A stretch of DNA of 60,579 bases from Gammaproteobacteria bacterium (GTDB taxonomy: Bacteria; Pseudomonadota; Gammaproteobacteria; Pseudomonadales; Pseudohongiellaceae). Positions 18,627-27,419 of the stretch are shown piece after piece. The translations under genes and the position numbers were made by a program. The notes under the pieces were generated by a model that was given only the letters and a program-made list of their open reading frames with translations, ran no database searches and was not told the origin of the DNA. Within the stretch, counting starts at the first letter, position 1, and each line of letters begins with the position of its first letter. Location of the stretch: positions 28,382 to 88,960 of the forward strand of contig PBYU01000047.1 in NCBI GenBank assembly GCA_002730035.1, given 5' to 3'.

Positions 18627-18662
18627 GCACAGGCCACGCTTCACAAAAGCGTGGCCTGTGTC
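18627..18662 (-). terminator. Strong hairpin after the Vgb-like gene
   Basis: A perfect 14-bp stem, CACAGGCCACGCTT (18628-18641) with its complement at 18647-18660 and a 5-base loop. It starts 10 bases past the stop of the minus-strand gene ending at 18671. The T run (TCTTATTTTTCT) is on the plus-strand side, so it could terminate in either direction or protect the 3' end. Confidence 0.7.
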
Positions 18663-18670
18663 TTATTTTT

Positions 18671-20848
18671 CTAATGCGCCAGGGGATCAGGTCTAATCTG
18701 AAACTTCACCAGATTACCCTGAGTGCCTTTGCCTCCCTCGTTATGCCACACCGCGTTGGTGCCGTAGTCGGCCCACACACCGCGGCCCTTCCAGCCGGCA
18801 TTCGGATCGTCGATGCGTCCATCCATGCCGCGTGAATAGAATCCCAACGGATAGGGTACCCGCATGACGACGAATTCCTCTTCTTCCGGCAGAAATGCCA
18901 ACAACGAATCCGATGTGCTACCGGTGGCGATGGGGATGTCGTTACCCAGACCCAGTGTGTTGTGCTGGTCCACCCAGTTGTAATAGTGAAAATCAGCACT
19001 GCCGTCGACATTAACGCCTTTCATCTGGGGTCCCGGCGTAGCGTGCAGAGTCCACCCCGCAGCGCAGTGTTGACCAGTGGCGGTGGGGCCATTCAAGACA
19101 TCGCACTGGTTGCGGTCGAAGCTGGCCATGTGGCCGCTACCGGAGAGTGCCGTCCAGACGATGCCATCGGAAGTGATATCGATGCCGCGGGGCGAGTAGC
19201 CCTGAATCGGAGCATCCGGATTCTCAAACGGCGGCTGATAATACTCGGCAATACAGGTACTCGGCGGGTTGTTGCCGAGGTCGAGCCGGGCAATCTGCCC
19301 CGGTACGCCACCGGAGGCAGCCCAGACGACATTGTCCTGGGTGGGATCAGCTACGATACCGTACCAGCCGCCGCCCATCTCCTTGTCTTTAGTCGGGTCC
19401 AACTCACCATTGCGTGCCACCCACTCGGTAATGCGGCCATCACCGTTGGTGTCCACGATCATCGGGCACCAACCCTGCGTGGCTTGTGCATCGCCGCTTT
19501 GCTCGTAGTCTTCGACGTCCAGCCATCCGACTACGGGACCTACCGAACTGAAATAGAGTCGTTCGCTGTCCTCGAAGCCGAACTGCAGATGGTGAGTGTT
19601 AAAGCAGGTGTCGATCAATTCGACCTCTTCGTCAGCGGGGTCGTAGAAGGCGATGTGGCGAGCGGCTCGATTCAGCGGATAGTGCTGAGCATAGGCATTA
19701 CTCGAGCCCTGTCTGCACCAGTCAGGATTACCCGGTCCGCGGATCTGGTGTGTCATCCATACGCGGCCCTGACCGTCCATCATCGGGTTGTGCGGGTTGC
19801 CGGGATTGTTCCAGATCAGTTCATCTCCCCAGTCCATCGAAGGTTCGAGATTGCTCTGATCGATATAGGATCTGAAATCCCCTTCACCAGGTTCGTCGCG
19901 CACCGGCACCTTGATGTCGCGCCCCTCATTGGTGGCGGGATCGATCCAGACCAATGTGTCGCTGGCGAATCCCACACCGTAGATGGGCCCGTTGGCATTA
20001 ACGCTCGGGTCGCGCTTGTCGGTGGAGACTTCGTCATGGATATAGCCAGTCGGACCACCCCATTCCCACATGCTCAACACAATATTGCGCTCCTGGCCCT
20101 GTGGGCGTGGCGGCATCGGTGGCACTTCGCCATCCATGATGCGATCGGTCCAATCGGCGTAATGCTCGATCACATGATCCGTGCCAAAGCGCCCCAATGT
20201 GCCACTCATCATGCCGCCGCGTTGGCCGGCCCGGGTACGATGGACCCAGGCTGCTTCGGTTGTCTCGAATTCAGCCAGGCTGGCCATTTCCCGAGTCGCC
20301 AGGTTGCCGAGTTGGTGGCAGAGCTGACAGCCCTGCTTCAGGCCGTCTATCCAGTTAGCCTGAGTGCGCATCCCCGGTGAGATACCATTGCCATTTTCCC
20401 CGGTGCCTGGAAATTCGCTCTCCGGCGGCACCTCGATCAGCGAATACCAGTAATTAGCCGGATAGACTTGGGCAGCCTCACGGGGATCCGCGGCCTGCAC
20501 TGCCTGCAGGTCGAGGGTCGATCCCGGTCTACTCCTGACCGGATCTGAATCTCGCAGACCATAGCCACGGACCCAGACAAAATAGTCGGCGCTCGGCATG
20601 TCTGGCAGCACATAGCGACCATCGTCATCGGTCACTACGATCTTGCGGAAAAGCGTATCGAATGCATCGGTCTCGGCGATGACCCAGACCCCCGCTTCGG
20701 GACCGTTCGTTCCGCGCACCACGCCGCCAATATCATCGGCATCGACCGCCACCTGGGCAAACACGCCGGGCCAGAACCACAGCAGACTGCCAATCAGCAG
20801 CGCTGTCGCAGCAGTGAATCGTATTTGCGAGTTTTTTTGTATTGGCAT
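18671..20848 (-). CDS. Vgb-like beta-propeller with carboxypeptidase-regulatory domain and heme motif
   Basis: A 725-residue exported protein. Signal peptide about 1-33 (FWPGVFAQ). Residues 35-110 form a carboxypeptidase regulatory-like domain (IGGVVRGTNGPEAGVWV ... GRYVLPDMP). Near residue 165 is a single heme motif CQLCHQLGN. The rest has propeller-like segments (GRVWMTHQI, NVVWAASGG, DGIVWTALSGSGH) resembling streptogramin-lyase-type (Vgb) repeats. The start is ATG 20848, with AGGGAGAG just upstream; a longer frame to 20905 lacks this. It is divergent from the CRTAC1-type gene. An electron-transfer or sensor role in the periplasm is likely; catalytic activity is unproven. Confidence 0.8.
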   Translation of the reverse strand: MPIQKNSQIRFTAATALLIGSLLWFWPGVFAQVAVDADDIGGVVRGTNGPEAGVWVIAETDAFDTLFRKIVVTDDDGRYVLPDMPSADYFVWVRGYGLRDSDPVRSRPGSTLDLQAVQAADPREAAQVYPANYWYSLIEVPPESEFPGTGENGNGISPGMRTQANWIDGLKQGCQLCHQLGNLATREMASLAEFETTEAAWVHRTRAGQRGGMMSGTLGRFGTDHVIEHYADWTDRIMDGEVPPMPPRPQGQERNIVLSMWEWGGPTGYIHDEVSTDKRDPSVNANGPIYGVGFASDTLVWIDPATNEGRDIKVPVRDEPGEGDFRSYIDQSNLEPSMDWGDELIWNNPGNPHNPMMDGQGRVWMTHQIRGPGNPDWCRQGSSNAYAQHYPLNRAARHIAFYDPADEEVELIDTCFNTHHLQFGFEDSERLYFSSVGPVVGWLDVEDYEQSGDAQATQGWCPMIVDTNGDGRITEWVARNGELDPTKDKEMGGGWYGIVADPTQDNVVWAASGGVPGQIARLDLGNNPPSTCIAEYYQPPFENPDAPIQGYSPRGIDITSDGIVWTALSGSGHMASFDRNQCDVLNGPTATGQHCAAGWTLHATPGPQMKGVNVDGSADFHYYNWVDQHNTLGLGNDIPIATGSTSDSLLAFLPEEEEFVVMRVPYPLGFYSRGMDGRIDDPNAGWKGRGVWADYGTNAVWHNEGGKGTQGNLVKFQIRPDPLAH

Positions 20849-21091
20849 GCTGTCTCTCCCTACCCTGTGAAGTGTTTTCTCTCTAAAACTGTACAGAAGA
20901 ATCAAAGCTACCTCATTTTAAGTCCATCGTCGCTTGATTTAAGTCACTATCGCGGCAGGAGGCTTGCAGCCCTACCTATGGCAAGAGAGCTCGCAATCCT
21001 TGCAATCCGCCGATGGCCCAATTCAGCCACTTGCGCGGGCAGCAAATACTCCTTACTCTGGCCTGAAATAGGAAAAGCTCAGGAGACTTCC

Positions 21092-22801
21092 ATGAGATTC
21101 CTTTATCGCTTCGTGCCTCTACCCGTTGCCTGTTGCCTGCATTTTGGTGCGGGACTGGTACTACTAAGCACTCAATTGTCGGCCCAAGTGCCTGGCACCG
21201 ACCGCTATGAACAAGTCGCCGAGTTGCGGGGGCTGGGTGGCGTAGTGGGCTACGGGCGCGGCGCTTCCTTCGCCGATATCGACAGCGATGGTGACGATGA
21301 CCTGTTCGTGGCCGATACCGATGGCCGCCTGTTTGGTCCTCCCTTCGGGATGTCGATTATTTATGTCAATGATGGCTCGGGCAACTTCGTGCCGGGGGAG
21401 TTCAATCTCGACCCGGCCGACTTTCATGGCACCTGGGTGGGTTCCTTCGCCGATTATGACAATGACGGAGATCCGGACCTGATGGTGGGCAATGGTGGCT
21501 ATACCACTAACTCATCGCTGGTGCTGCTGGAGAACCGTATCAATCTCAATCAGGGATTTGTGAATGTCACCGCGCAGTCTGGTCTCGGATCAGATGCTGG
21601 CGTGCCCGAATCGAGCCCGTGGTGGGGCGTTTCCTGGGCCGACTATGATAACGACGGCTGGTTGGATGTCATGGTGACACGTCGTATCGGGCGTCCGTTG
21701 CTGTTTCACAATGATGGCAATAAGCGATTCAGCGAACGAGGCGAGCAACTCGGCATTCGCGAAGCCCCTCATCGGGATGCAAAGAATCCAGTTTGGATCG
21801 ACTACGACGAAGATGGCGATCAGGATCTGTACCTGGCGGGCATCGATTGGCACGCCTTTTACCGCAATGATGAGGATAGTTTTGTAGATGTCACCGAGCA
21901 GGTATTTGCCGAACCACTGGAAGGCCACAGTGGATTACCTGTGGTATTCGCGGCTGCCAGCGCCGACTTCGATCAGGACGGGCACGAAGACATCTACCTG
22001 GGACGCTGGGATTCCCAGGATTACATTTTCTTTAGTGATGGTGCTGGTAGTTTCGACCGAGTAGGAAGGGAAGGCGGAATCGATACCATTAATCATGAGA
22101 AACAATCTGCAACCGACAATCAACCCATGAACAATGAACTGCAACTAGCGCGGCGCACTGCACGAATCGACGGCCTTAATGGTGAAGCCGATGCTGGAAT
22201 TGCAGCTTATGAGAACACCATGGGCCTTGGTGTTGGCGATTTTTATGATGATGGATTTCCGGACATCGTCATCGGCACTGGCAGTCCGGAGTTTGTCGCG
22301 GCAGACGTAATTCTCTGTAACCGTGGACAGCGCCAGTTCGAGAGATGCACTGATCGAATTATAGCGCCCGATAATGGACATAACATGACCCGAGCCCACG
22401 GTGCTGTGTTCGCCGATGTAGACAGGGACGGTCACACCGATTTTTACTTCAATCTCGGCGGGCACCCGCCTTACGATTTCGGCCAGAAAAAAGAATCCCG
22501 CGAAACCAACAAATTGTTCCTCAGGCAGACCGATGCAAGCAACAATGCAGCCTGGCTCACTTTAAGCGGTACAAACAGCAACCGTGATGCTATCGGTGCC
22601 AGGGTTAAATACGGAGAGGGAGACCTGGCACGCTATCACTACCTGCGTTCGACGCAGGGTTTTCAGAGCCAGAACAGCATGACATTGTTGTTACCGCTGG
22701 GTGAACAGAACTCAGTACCGGTGATTATTGATTGGCCAAGCGGCGCTACTACCGAGATGACTATCACTGCCGGTGAACATGCCAATGTGGTTGAACAGTA
22801 A
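21092..22801 (+). CDS. FG-GAP/VCBS repeat protein with ASPIC/UnbV domain (CRTAC1 family)
   Basis: A 569-residue exported protein (signal 1-30, LSTQLSAQ). It carries calcium-binding-loop repeats of the FG-GAP/VCBS type, D-x-D-x-D-G-D-x-D-L, at about residues 65, 130, 190, 230, 285 and 430 (for example DIDSDGDDDLFVAD and DYDEDGDQDLYLA). The C-terminus (LTLSGTNSNRDAIGARVKY ... IIDWPSGATTEM) is an ASPIC/UnbV domain. Secreted or cell-surface beta-propeller; the ligand is unknown. The start is ATG 21092, with AGGAG 7 bases upstream. It probably forms an operon with the PQQ dehydrogenase 78 bases downstream. Confidence 0.9.
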   Translation: MRFLYRFVPLPVACCLHFGAGLVLLSTQLSAQVPGTDRYEQVAELRGLGGVVGYGRGASFADIDSDGDDDLFVADTDGRLFGPPFGMSIIYVNDGSGNFVPGEFNLDPADFHGTWVGSFADYDNDGDPDLMVGNGGYTTNSSLVLLENRINLNQGFVNVTAQSGLGSDAGVPESSPWWGVSWADYDNDGWLDVMVTRRIGRPLLFHNDGNKRFSERGEQLGIREAPHRDAKNPVWIDYDEDGDQDLYLAGIDWHAFYRNDEDSFVDVTEQVFAEPLEGHSGLPVVFAAASADFDQDGHEDIYLGRWDSQDYIFFSDGAGSFDRVGREGGIDTINHEKQSATDNQPMNNELQLARRTARIDGLNGEADAGIAAYENTMGLGVGDFYDDGFPDIVIGTGSPEFVAADVILCNRGQRQFERCTDRIIAPDNGHNMTRAHGAVFADVDRDGHTDFYFNLGGHPPYDFGQKKESRETNKLFLRQTDASNNAAWLTLSGTNSNRDAIGARVKYGEGDLARYHYLRSTQGFQSQNSMTLLLPLGEQNSVPVIIDWPSGATTEMTITAGEHANVVEQ

Positions 22802-22879
22802 ACGATGAGCATACGGGACTACACCCTTAAAGAGCGCGAAGCAGACTGTGGTCTGATTCGTATTTTCCGGAGAATCGAT

Positions 22880-24634
22880 ATGTCCAAGTATTTAGTTGCC
22901 ACTCTCTTAATTTGTAGTCTATGGTCTCAAACGCCAGTGACCGCACAATCGATCGATGTCAGTAATTTTCCTCCCGTCACGGATGCCATGCTGCAGGATC
23001 CTGCCGCAGAAGACTGGTTGATGTGGCGCCGCACCTTGAACAGTTGGGGATTCAGCCCACTCGATCAAATCGACAAAAGCAATGTGGCTGATTTGCGCAT
23101 GGTGTGGACGCGAGCGCTGACTGACGGAAGTCAGACCGGTACGCCGCTGGCCTACAATGGCGTACTGTATATGCCCAATCCGAACGACGTGATCCAGGCC
23201 CTGGATGCCGCCAGCGGGGATCTGATCTGGGAGCATCGACGACCACTGCCTGAGGACGCCTCAGACTATCTGGGTTACTTGTCTTCCAATAATCGCAACA
23301 TTGCCATCTGGGACAATCTCATCATTGATACCAGCGTGGACGATCATCTGTTTGCCCTGAATGCAGCGACTGGTGAGATGGTGTGGGAGACCATGGTGCT
23401 GGACTACCATACCCATCCCGCCATACAAGGTGCCGGGCCTATTATCGGCAACGGCAGAGTGTATTCTGGCCGCAGCTGTAGGCCTGTGGGCGGCCCCGAT
23501 GCCTGCGTGATCACAGCCCATGATGCCGCCACCGGCCAGGAACTGTGGCGGCGCCGCACCATACCGGCGCCAGGCGAGCCGGGCAACGAGAGCTGGGGCG
23601 ATGTGCCGTTTGAAGAACGCAAGCACGTGGGTGCCTGGATGCCACCGAGCTACGATCCGGACCTGGATATGGTCTATATTGGGACATCTGTCACCTCTCC
23701 TGCACCCAAGTTTCTGTTGGGCGGCGTAGAAAACAAACATCTTTACCACAATTCCACGCTGGCCTTGAACGGCAGTACCGGGACTATTGAATGGTACTAT
23801 CAGCACCTGAATGACAATTGGGATCTTGACCACCCATTCGAACGGCTGCTGGTGGATACGGTGATTGCTCCGGACCCGAGTTCGGTCAGCTGGATCAGTC
23901 CCAACATCGAGATCGGAGAACGACGCAGAGTGGTAACCGGCATTCCCGGCAAGACAGGTCTGGTGTACACACTGGACCGTGAGACCGGCGAGTTCCTGTG
24001 GGCACGCCCGACTGTGTTTCAGAATGTAATCAGCAGCATCGATGGTACCAGCGGCGCCGTGACTGAAAACCCGGCCATGGTGTTTCGCGAAATGGGCGAA
24101 GTCGCCACGGTCTGCCCCAATATGCATGGCGGCAAGGATTGGGAAGCCGGTGCCTATAGCCCACTGACAAACACCATGTATTACCCACTGCGAAATATGT
24201 GCATGCCGACACTGGTAACCGACGATGAGAGCGCCTCCCATAGTATCTATGCTATGAGCGTGCGCCATGAGATCGCCGCAGGCGAAACTACCCTGGGCAC
24301 GGTGTATGCGGTTTCTGCCGAGACAGGTAAGACCCAATGGCGCTATGAACAGCGTGCCGCAACGGGTTCGCTCGTCGCCACCGGTAGCAGTTTGTTGTTC
24401 GGTGGTGATGCCAACGGTCGTTTCAAGGCCTACGATCAGGCCACAGGTGAGGTGTTATGGAAGATTAATCTGGGATCACCCGTGACTGGTTATCCCATCA
24501 CTTTTGCCACCGGTGGTAAGCAGTATGTCGCTGTCAGCACAGGTTCGGCAGCGACGACGGCGAGCTTTTTAAGTCTAACGCCGGAACTGAGGCCGGCCAT
24601 TGCCAACAATCTGTTTGTGTTCGCTCTTCCCTGA
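22880..24634 (+). CDS. PQQ-dependent alcohol dehydrogenase-type quinoprotein
   Basis: A 584-residue exported quinoprotein (signal 1-24, TPVTAQ), the second in the window. Propeller W-motifs include ALDAASGDLIWEHR, ALNAATGEMVWETM, AHDAATGQELWRRR, AVSAETGKTQWRYE and AYDQATGEVLWKIN. NDNWDLDHPFERLLVD and GGKDWEAGAYSPLTNTMYYP are typical of the methanol/ethanol dehydrogenase branch. I see no vicinal Cys pair in blade 1. It should oxidise an alcohol in the periplasm with PQQ and Ca or a lanthanide; the Asp pattern that separates these could not be aligned by eye. The start is ATG 22880 (CCGGAG upstream). The cytochrome c just downstream, on the other strand, is a plausible electron acceptor. Confidence 0.9.
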   Translation: MSKYLVATLLICSLWSQTPVTAQSIDVSNFPPVTDAMLQDPAAEDWLMWRRTLNSWGFSPLDQIDKSNVADLRMVWTRALTDGSQTGTPLAYNGVLYMPNPNDVIQALDAASGDLIWEHRRPLPEDASDYLGYLSSNNRNIAIWDNLIIDTSVDDHLFALNAATGEMVWETMVLDYHTHPAIQGAGPIIGNGRVYSGRSCRPVGGPDACVITAHDAATGQELWRRRTIPAPGEPGNESWGDVPFEERKHVGAWMPPSYDPDLDMVYIGTSVTSPAPKFLLGGVENKHLYHNSTLALNGSTGTIEWYYQHLNDNWDLDHPFERLLVDTVIAPDPSSVSWISPNIEIGERRRVVTGIPGKTGLVYTLDRETGEFLWARPTVFQNVISSIDGTSGAVTENPAMVFREMGEVATVCPNMHGGKDWEAGAYSPLTNTMYYPLRNMCMPTLVTDDESASHSIYAMSVRHEIAAGETTLGTVYAVSAETGKTQWRYEQRAATGSLVATGSSLLFGGDANGRFKAYDQATGEVLWKINLGSPVTGYPITFATGGKQYVAVSTGSAATTASFLSLTPELRPAIANNLFVFALP

Positions 24635-24698
24635 GCACTGAGTGAGCAAATTGGATTGAGTGAAAGCATTGCGGTAGCGCTGAGAGCTCTGTTGCTTG

Positions 24699-25151
24699 TT
24701 AGCGCTGGCTGGTAATCTCGATCAACGTCAGGCGATCCTCGTCGGCACCCAACTCAGACTCCCCTGGCGGGTAGCCATTGAGCGAGAGCAGTAACGCGGT
24801 CAGATCAGCATAAGCCTGATCACTCAGACTACCCGGCGCACTCTGCGGCATGCCATAGCGCATGCTGGCGTACAGTTCTTGCAAATTCTTGCCCTGCCAT
24901 TTAAAGCTGAATCCTATTCCCACCAGAGAGGGTGTCATATCCTGTCCAGTGAGATCCTCCTTGTGGCAACTGGCGCATACTTCCTGATACACGGATTGTC
25001 CACGTGCAACTTGTTGCTCGGTGTAAATTCCATCCCAGATTCCTACCGCGGATTGCTGAGCGTGCACGGCTTGTTGCTCGCTCGAGAACAGAAATGCAAT
25101 GGCAGTAAGCATGACCACGGGAAGAACTACTTTCGAAAGATGAATTTGCAT
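24699..25151 (-). CDS. Cytochrome c, exported
   Basis: About 150 residues with a signal peptide (AVHAQ) and one heme site CASCHKED (about residues 70-74), followed by a class I cytochrome c pattern: LVGIGFSFKWQGKNLQELYASMRYGMP, where the Met in the M-P pair is the likely sixth ligand. It carries electrons in the periplasm, plausibly from the PQQ dehydrogenase convergent to it. The chosen ATG at 25151 gives a standard signal peptide; a GTG at 25211 would add 20 residues and put the start at the edge of the putative BlaI operator. Divergent from blaI. Confidence 0.85.
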   Translation of the reverse strand: MQIHLSKVVLPVVMLTAIAFLFSSEQQAVHAQQSAVGIWDGIYTEQQVARGQSVYQEVCASCHKEDLTGQDMTPSLVGIGFSFKWQGKNLQELYASMRYGMPQSAPGSLSDQAYADLTALLLSLNGYPPGESELGADEDRLTLIEITSQR

Positions 25152-25216
25152 CGAAGGATTATTGCAGACTTTCTGGGGAAAATTCATCAATAAAAGAGTT
25201 GACATTTTCACCGAGT

Positions 25217-25253
25217 GTGCTAATTTTTTAACATACTGCTAATTTATTAGCAC
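25217..25253. promoter_or_regulatory. Putative BlaI-type operator between cytochrome c gene and blaI
   Basis: A perfect dyad GCTAAT-TT-ATTAGC (25238-25251) plus a second half-site GTGCTAAT at 25217, giving TGCTAATTT twice, 19 bases apart. It sits 24 bases before the regulator start, the usual place for autoregulation by dimeric BlaI-family repressors. Not the textbook TACA-N2-TGTA core, so the assignment is inferred from position. Confidence 0.5.
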
Positions 25254-25274
25254 TAACCAGATTGCGAGGCACTT

Positions 25275-25688
25275 ATGACCAGGGCAAGTCAACTCAGCCG
25301 CCGCGAGCGGCAAATCATGGACGCCATCTATCGGCTGGAAGAAGCCAGCGTAAAAGAGGTTATGGAAAATATCCCCGAGGCACCGAGCTACTCCTCTGTG
25401 CGGACCCTGCTGGGTAAACTCGTGGAGAAGGGACACCTAAGTCACCGCGAAAGCGGTCCGAAATATGTCTATTTCCCATTGGTTGAGCGGAATAAAGCAT
25501 CCCGGTCAGCATTGACAAACTTGTTGAGTACTTTCTTCAGCGACTCACCAGTGCTGGCAGTAAATACGTTGTTGGACATCGCGGCCGACGACATCTCCAC
25601 GGAAGAACTCGTCGAGCTGGAGAAACTGATCGAGCAGAAGAAGCGCCTTGGGAAGCAAGCCGAAAGCAAAGCTGGAAAATCCAAATAA
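25275..25688 (+). CDS. BlaI/MecI/CopY family repressor
   Basis: A 137-residue winged-helix repressor: LSRRERQIMDAIYRLEEASVKEVMENI (helices 1-2), then a recognition helix in SYSSVRTLLGKLVEKGHLSHRESG with the wing YVYFPLVE. The C-terminal dimerisation helix (about 75-125) ends in a Lys-rich tail. Such proteins bind DNA as dimers and are inactivated by cleavage triggered by a BlaR1-type peptidase, which is encoded 18 bases downstream. The dyad at 25238-25251 is a likely binding site for self-control and for the divergent cytochrome gene. Confidence 0.92.
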   Translation: MTRASQLSRRERQIMDAIYRLEEASVKEVMENIPEAPSYSSVRTLLGKLVEKGHLSHRESGPKYVYFPLVERNKASRSALTNLLSTFFSDSPVLAVNTLLDIAADDISTEELVELEKLIEQKKRLGKQAESKAGKSK

Positions 25689-25706
25689 CGGGTCGGGGAA
25701 TTTACT

Positions 25707-26813
25707 ATGGAAATTACTGCCAGCGAAAATCTATTACTCGCCTTTCTAACCAGCTGCCCCTGGCTGAGCACGATATTGGATTGGTTAATCAAGTCAGCGC
25801 TTATAATCTGTATTACCTATCTGATTGTGCAGTTGCTAAGCAATAAACTTTCCAGCGGCAGTAAACACCTGCTGTGGCTAAACAGCCTGGCTTGCGCCAT
25901 GTTGGTGCCCCTGTTTATTTCTCTGTCTGTATTGCTGGAAGCACCCACACCGTTTGCTACCCAGCTACTATCCATTCAGGTAGTTCCATCTACCACCTAT
26001 GTGGCAAGTACCAGTGTTGATTCAATACCCTGGATGAGTGGAGCGGTAGTGTTACTTTATCTACTACCAGTCATGGCACTCCTGCTCAAGTTAACTACAT
26101 CGATTGCCAATGTGTTTCGCATAAATCGCACGGCAGAACCAGCCCTGGACCTGGCAGATCTCAACCGACTAGTGCAACTGCAGGGTCAACAGCGTATCGC
26201 TCGCCCCGTGGCATTGAAATACAGCGGGCAGGTTATCTCGCCACTTTCATTCGGGCTTTTCAAGCCCACGATTATTCTTCCAGAACAAGCCAGATGCTGG
26301 GACAGGAATATTACTGACGATGTCCTCATTCACGAGCTGAGCCACATTAAACGCCTGGACTGGCTGACCATGTTTGTTAGCTATGTCATAGCGAGCGTCC
26401 TATGGATTAGTCCGCTTTCCTGGTTAGCCTTGAGAAAACTCAACGAAGAGGCAGAGAACAGCTGCGACGGCACTGTACTGAGACTGAAGGAGGAAGAGAC
26501 TTCCTATGCCGAGACACTCTTGAGTATTGCGCATGATATGAAGGGAGATAGCGCGCCTGAGATGTTTGCCCAATTGATGCTGGACAACAACACATTAAGC
26601 ATGCGAATCCACCGCATCCTGGAGAATAATATGGCTAGCGCAACCACCCATCGTTTATTTGCGATTCCCCTTGCCGCCCTGGCGCTGATAATTCTTGCGA
26701 CTTGCACCAGCGCGCAGCTCATGACGACGGAATCGGCTTCGCGCCCATCACCGGAAGCAAATGGCGATGGAAGGGGTGAAATCTTGCCAATCGTAGCGGT
26801 AGCGCCCCAGTAG
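25707..26813 (+). CDS. M56 family (BlaR1-like) membrane peptidase, ends at an in-frame TAG
   Basis: A 368-residue integral membrane protein with zinc metallopeptidase motif HELSH (about residues 209-213, LIHELSHIKRLDW) and a downstream Glu in EEAENSCDG. Membrane segments lie near 22-45, 58-75, 105-128, 225-245 and 315-335. It pairs with the BlaI-type repressor and would sense a signal and cleave it. The frame stops at TAG 26811-26813 directly after VAVAPQ, and the same frame then continues for 182 more codons as TonB-like domains. The normal product of such genes is the fused form, so the encoded protein is probably truncated or depends on readthrough. The peptidase part is intact. Confidence 0.9.
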   Translation: MEITASENLLLAFLTSCPWLSTILDWLIKSALIICITYLIVQLLSNKLSSGSKHLLWLNSLACAMLVPLFISLSVLLEAPTPFATQLLSIQVVPSTTYVASTSVDSIPWMSGAVVLLYLLPVMALLLKLTTSIANVFRINRTAEPALDLADLNRLVQLQGQQRIARPVALKYSGQVISPLSFGLFKPTIILPEQARCWDRNITDDVLIHELSHIKRLDWLTMFVSYVIASVLWISPLSWLALRKLNEEAENSCDGTVLRLKEEETSYAETLLSIAHDMKGDSAPEMFAQLMLDNNTLSMRIHRILENNMASATTHRLFAIPLAALALIILATCTSAQLMTTESASRPSPEANGDGRGEILPIVAVAPQ

Positions 26814-27362
26814 CCAACAAGAGCAGCCTTCGCTGGAATCGAAGGGTGGGCGCTGGTTGAATTTACCGTACTGACCAACGGCGATGTTGAAGAAGACTCC
26901 GTAGAGGTCGTCGACGCGGATCCTGTCACTGTATTCGACCGCTCCGTGGTACGCACCGCCAAAAAATTCAAGTTCGCCCCGATTGCAGGATCTAATCCAC
27001 AGGAGATTCCGGGCGTACAGTATCTGTTCCGTTTCAGATTAACCGATGAGGAAGGCCAGAGTGACGGCATAAACCGGGACCTGGAACCAACCAATTCGGT
27101 AACGCCTGTTTTCCCCGATCAAGCCAGACTAGACAACATAGAAGGCGCCAGTGTCTGGACGGTATTTCACGTAACACGGGAGGGCACCGTGCAGGATGTG
27201 ATAATTAACTACTCGTCCAACGACCTTTTCAATGAAGCCGCTATCGCAGCCGCTCAGCAGTTACAGTTTCAACCCAGAGATGAGAATGGCCCGGTTCCGG
27301 GTAATGTAGGGGGCGACACTACGGGCCTGGTCCGTGCGCAGTATCTGTTCAGTTTCCAGTAA
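26814..27362 (+). pseudogene. In-frame continuation of the M56 peptidase: two TonB C-terminal-like domains
   Basis: The reading frame of the peptidase gene continues without further stops to 27362. It encodes PTRAAFAGIEGWALVEFTV ... VVRTAKKFKFAP and then a second, weaker copy, VFPDQARLDNIEGASVWTVF ... AAQQLQFQP. Both match TonB C-terminal domain folds (G-I-E-G-x-V-x-V-E-F-x-V). In fused relatives the domain starts P-x-Y-P-x-R-A; here the Tyr codon is replaced by TAG, one base change from TAT or TAC. The only internal start candidate is a GTG at 26946, in mid-domain, so an independent gene is unlikely. Confidence 0.8.
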
Positions 27363-27419
27363 TTCTTGAAAGAATGATTGTTATTCGACTATTAGATTAG
27401 TGAAACTACGAAACCCGGT

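Noticed and set aside
18962..20380. A 472-residue open frame opposite the Vgb-like gene
   Set aside because: Rich in Val, His and Ile by mirror coding; no domain, no start site; the minus-strand gene has signal peptide, heme and propeller motifs.
23261..24337. A 358-residue frame opposite the second PQQ dehydrogenase
   Set aside because: Shadow of a well-supported gene; no recognisable motif.
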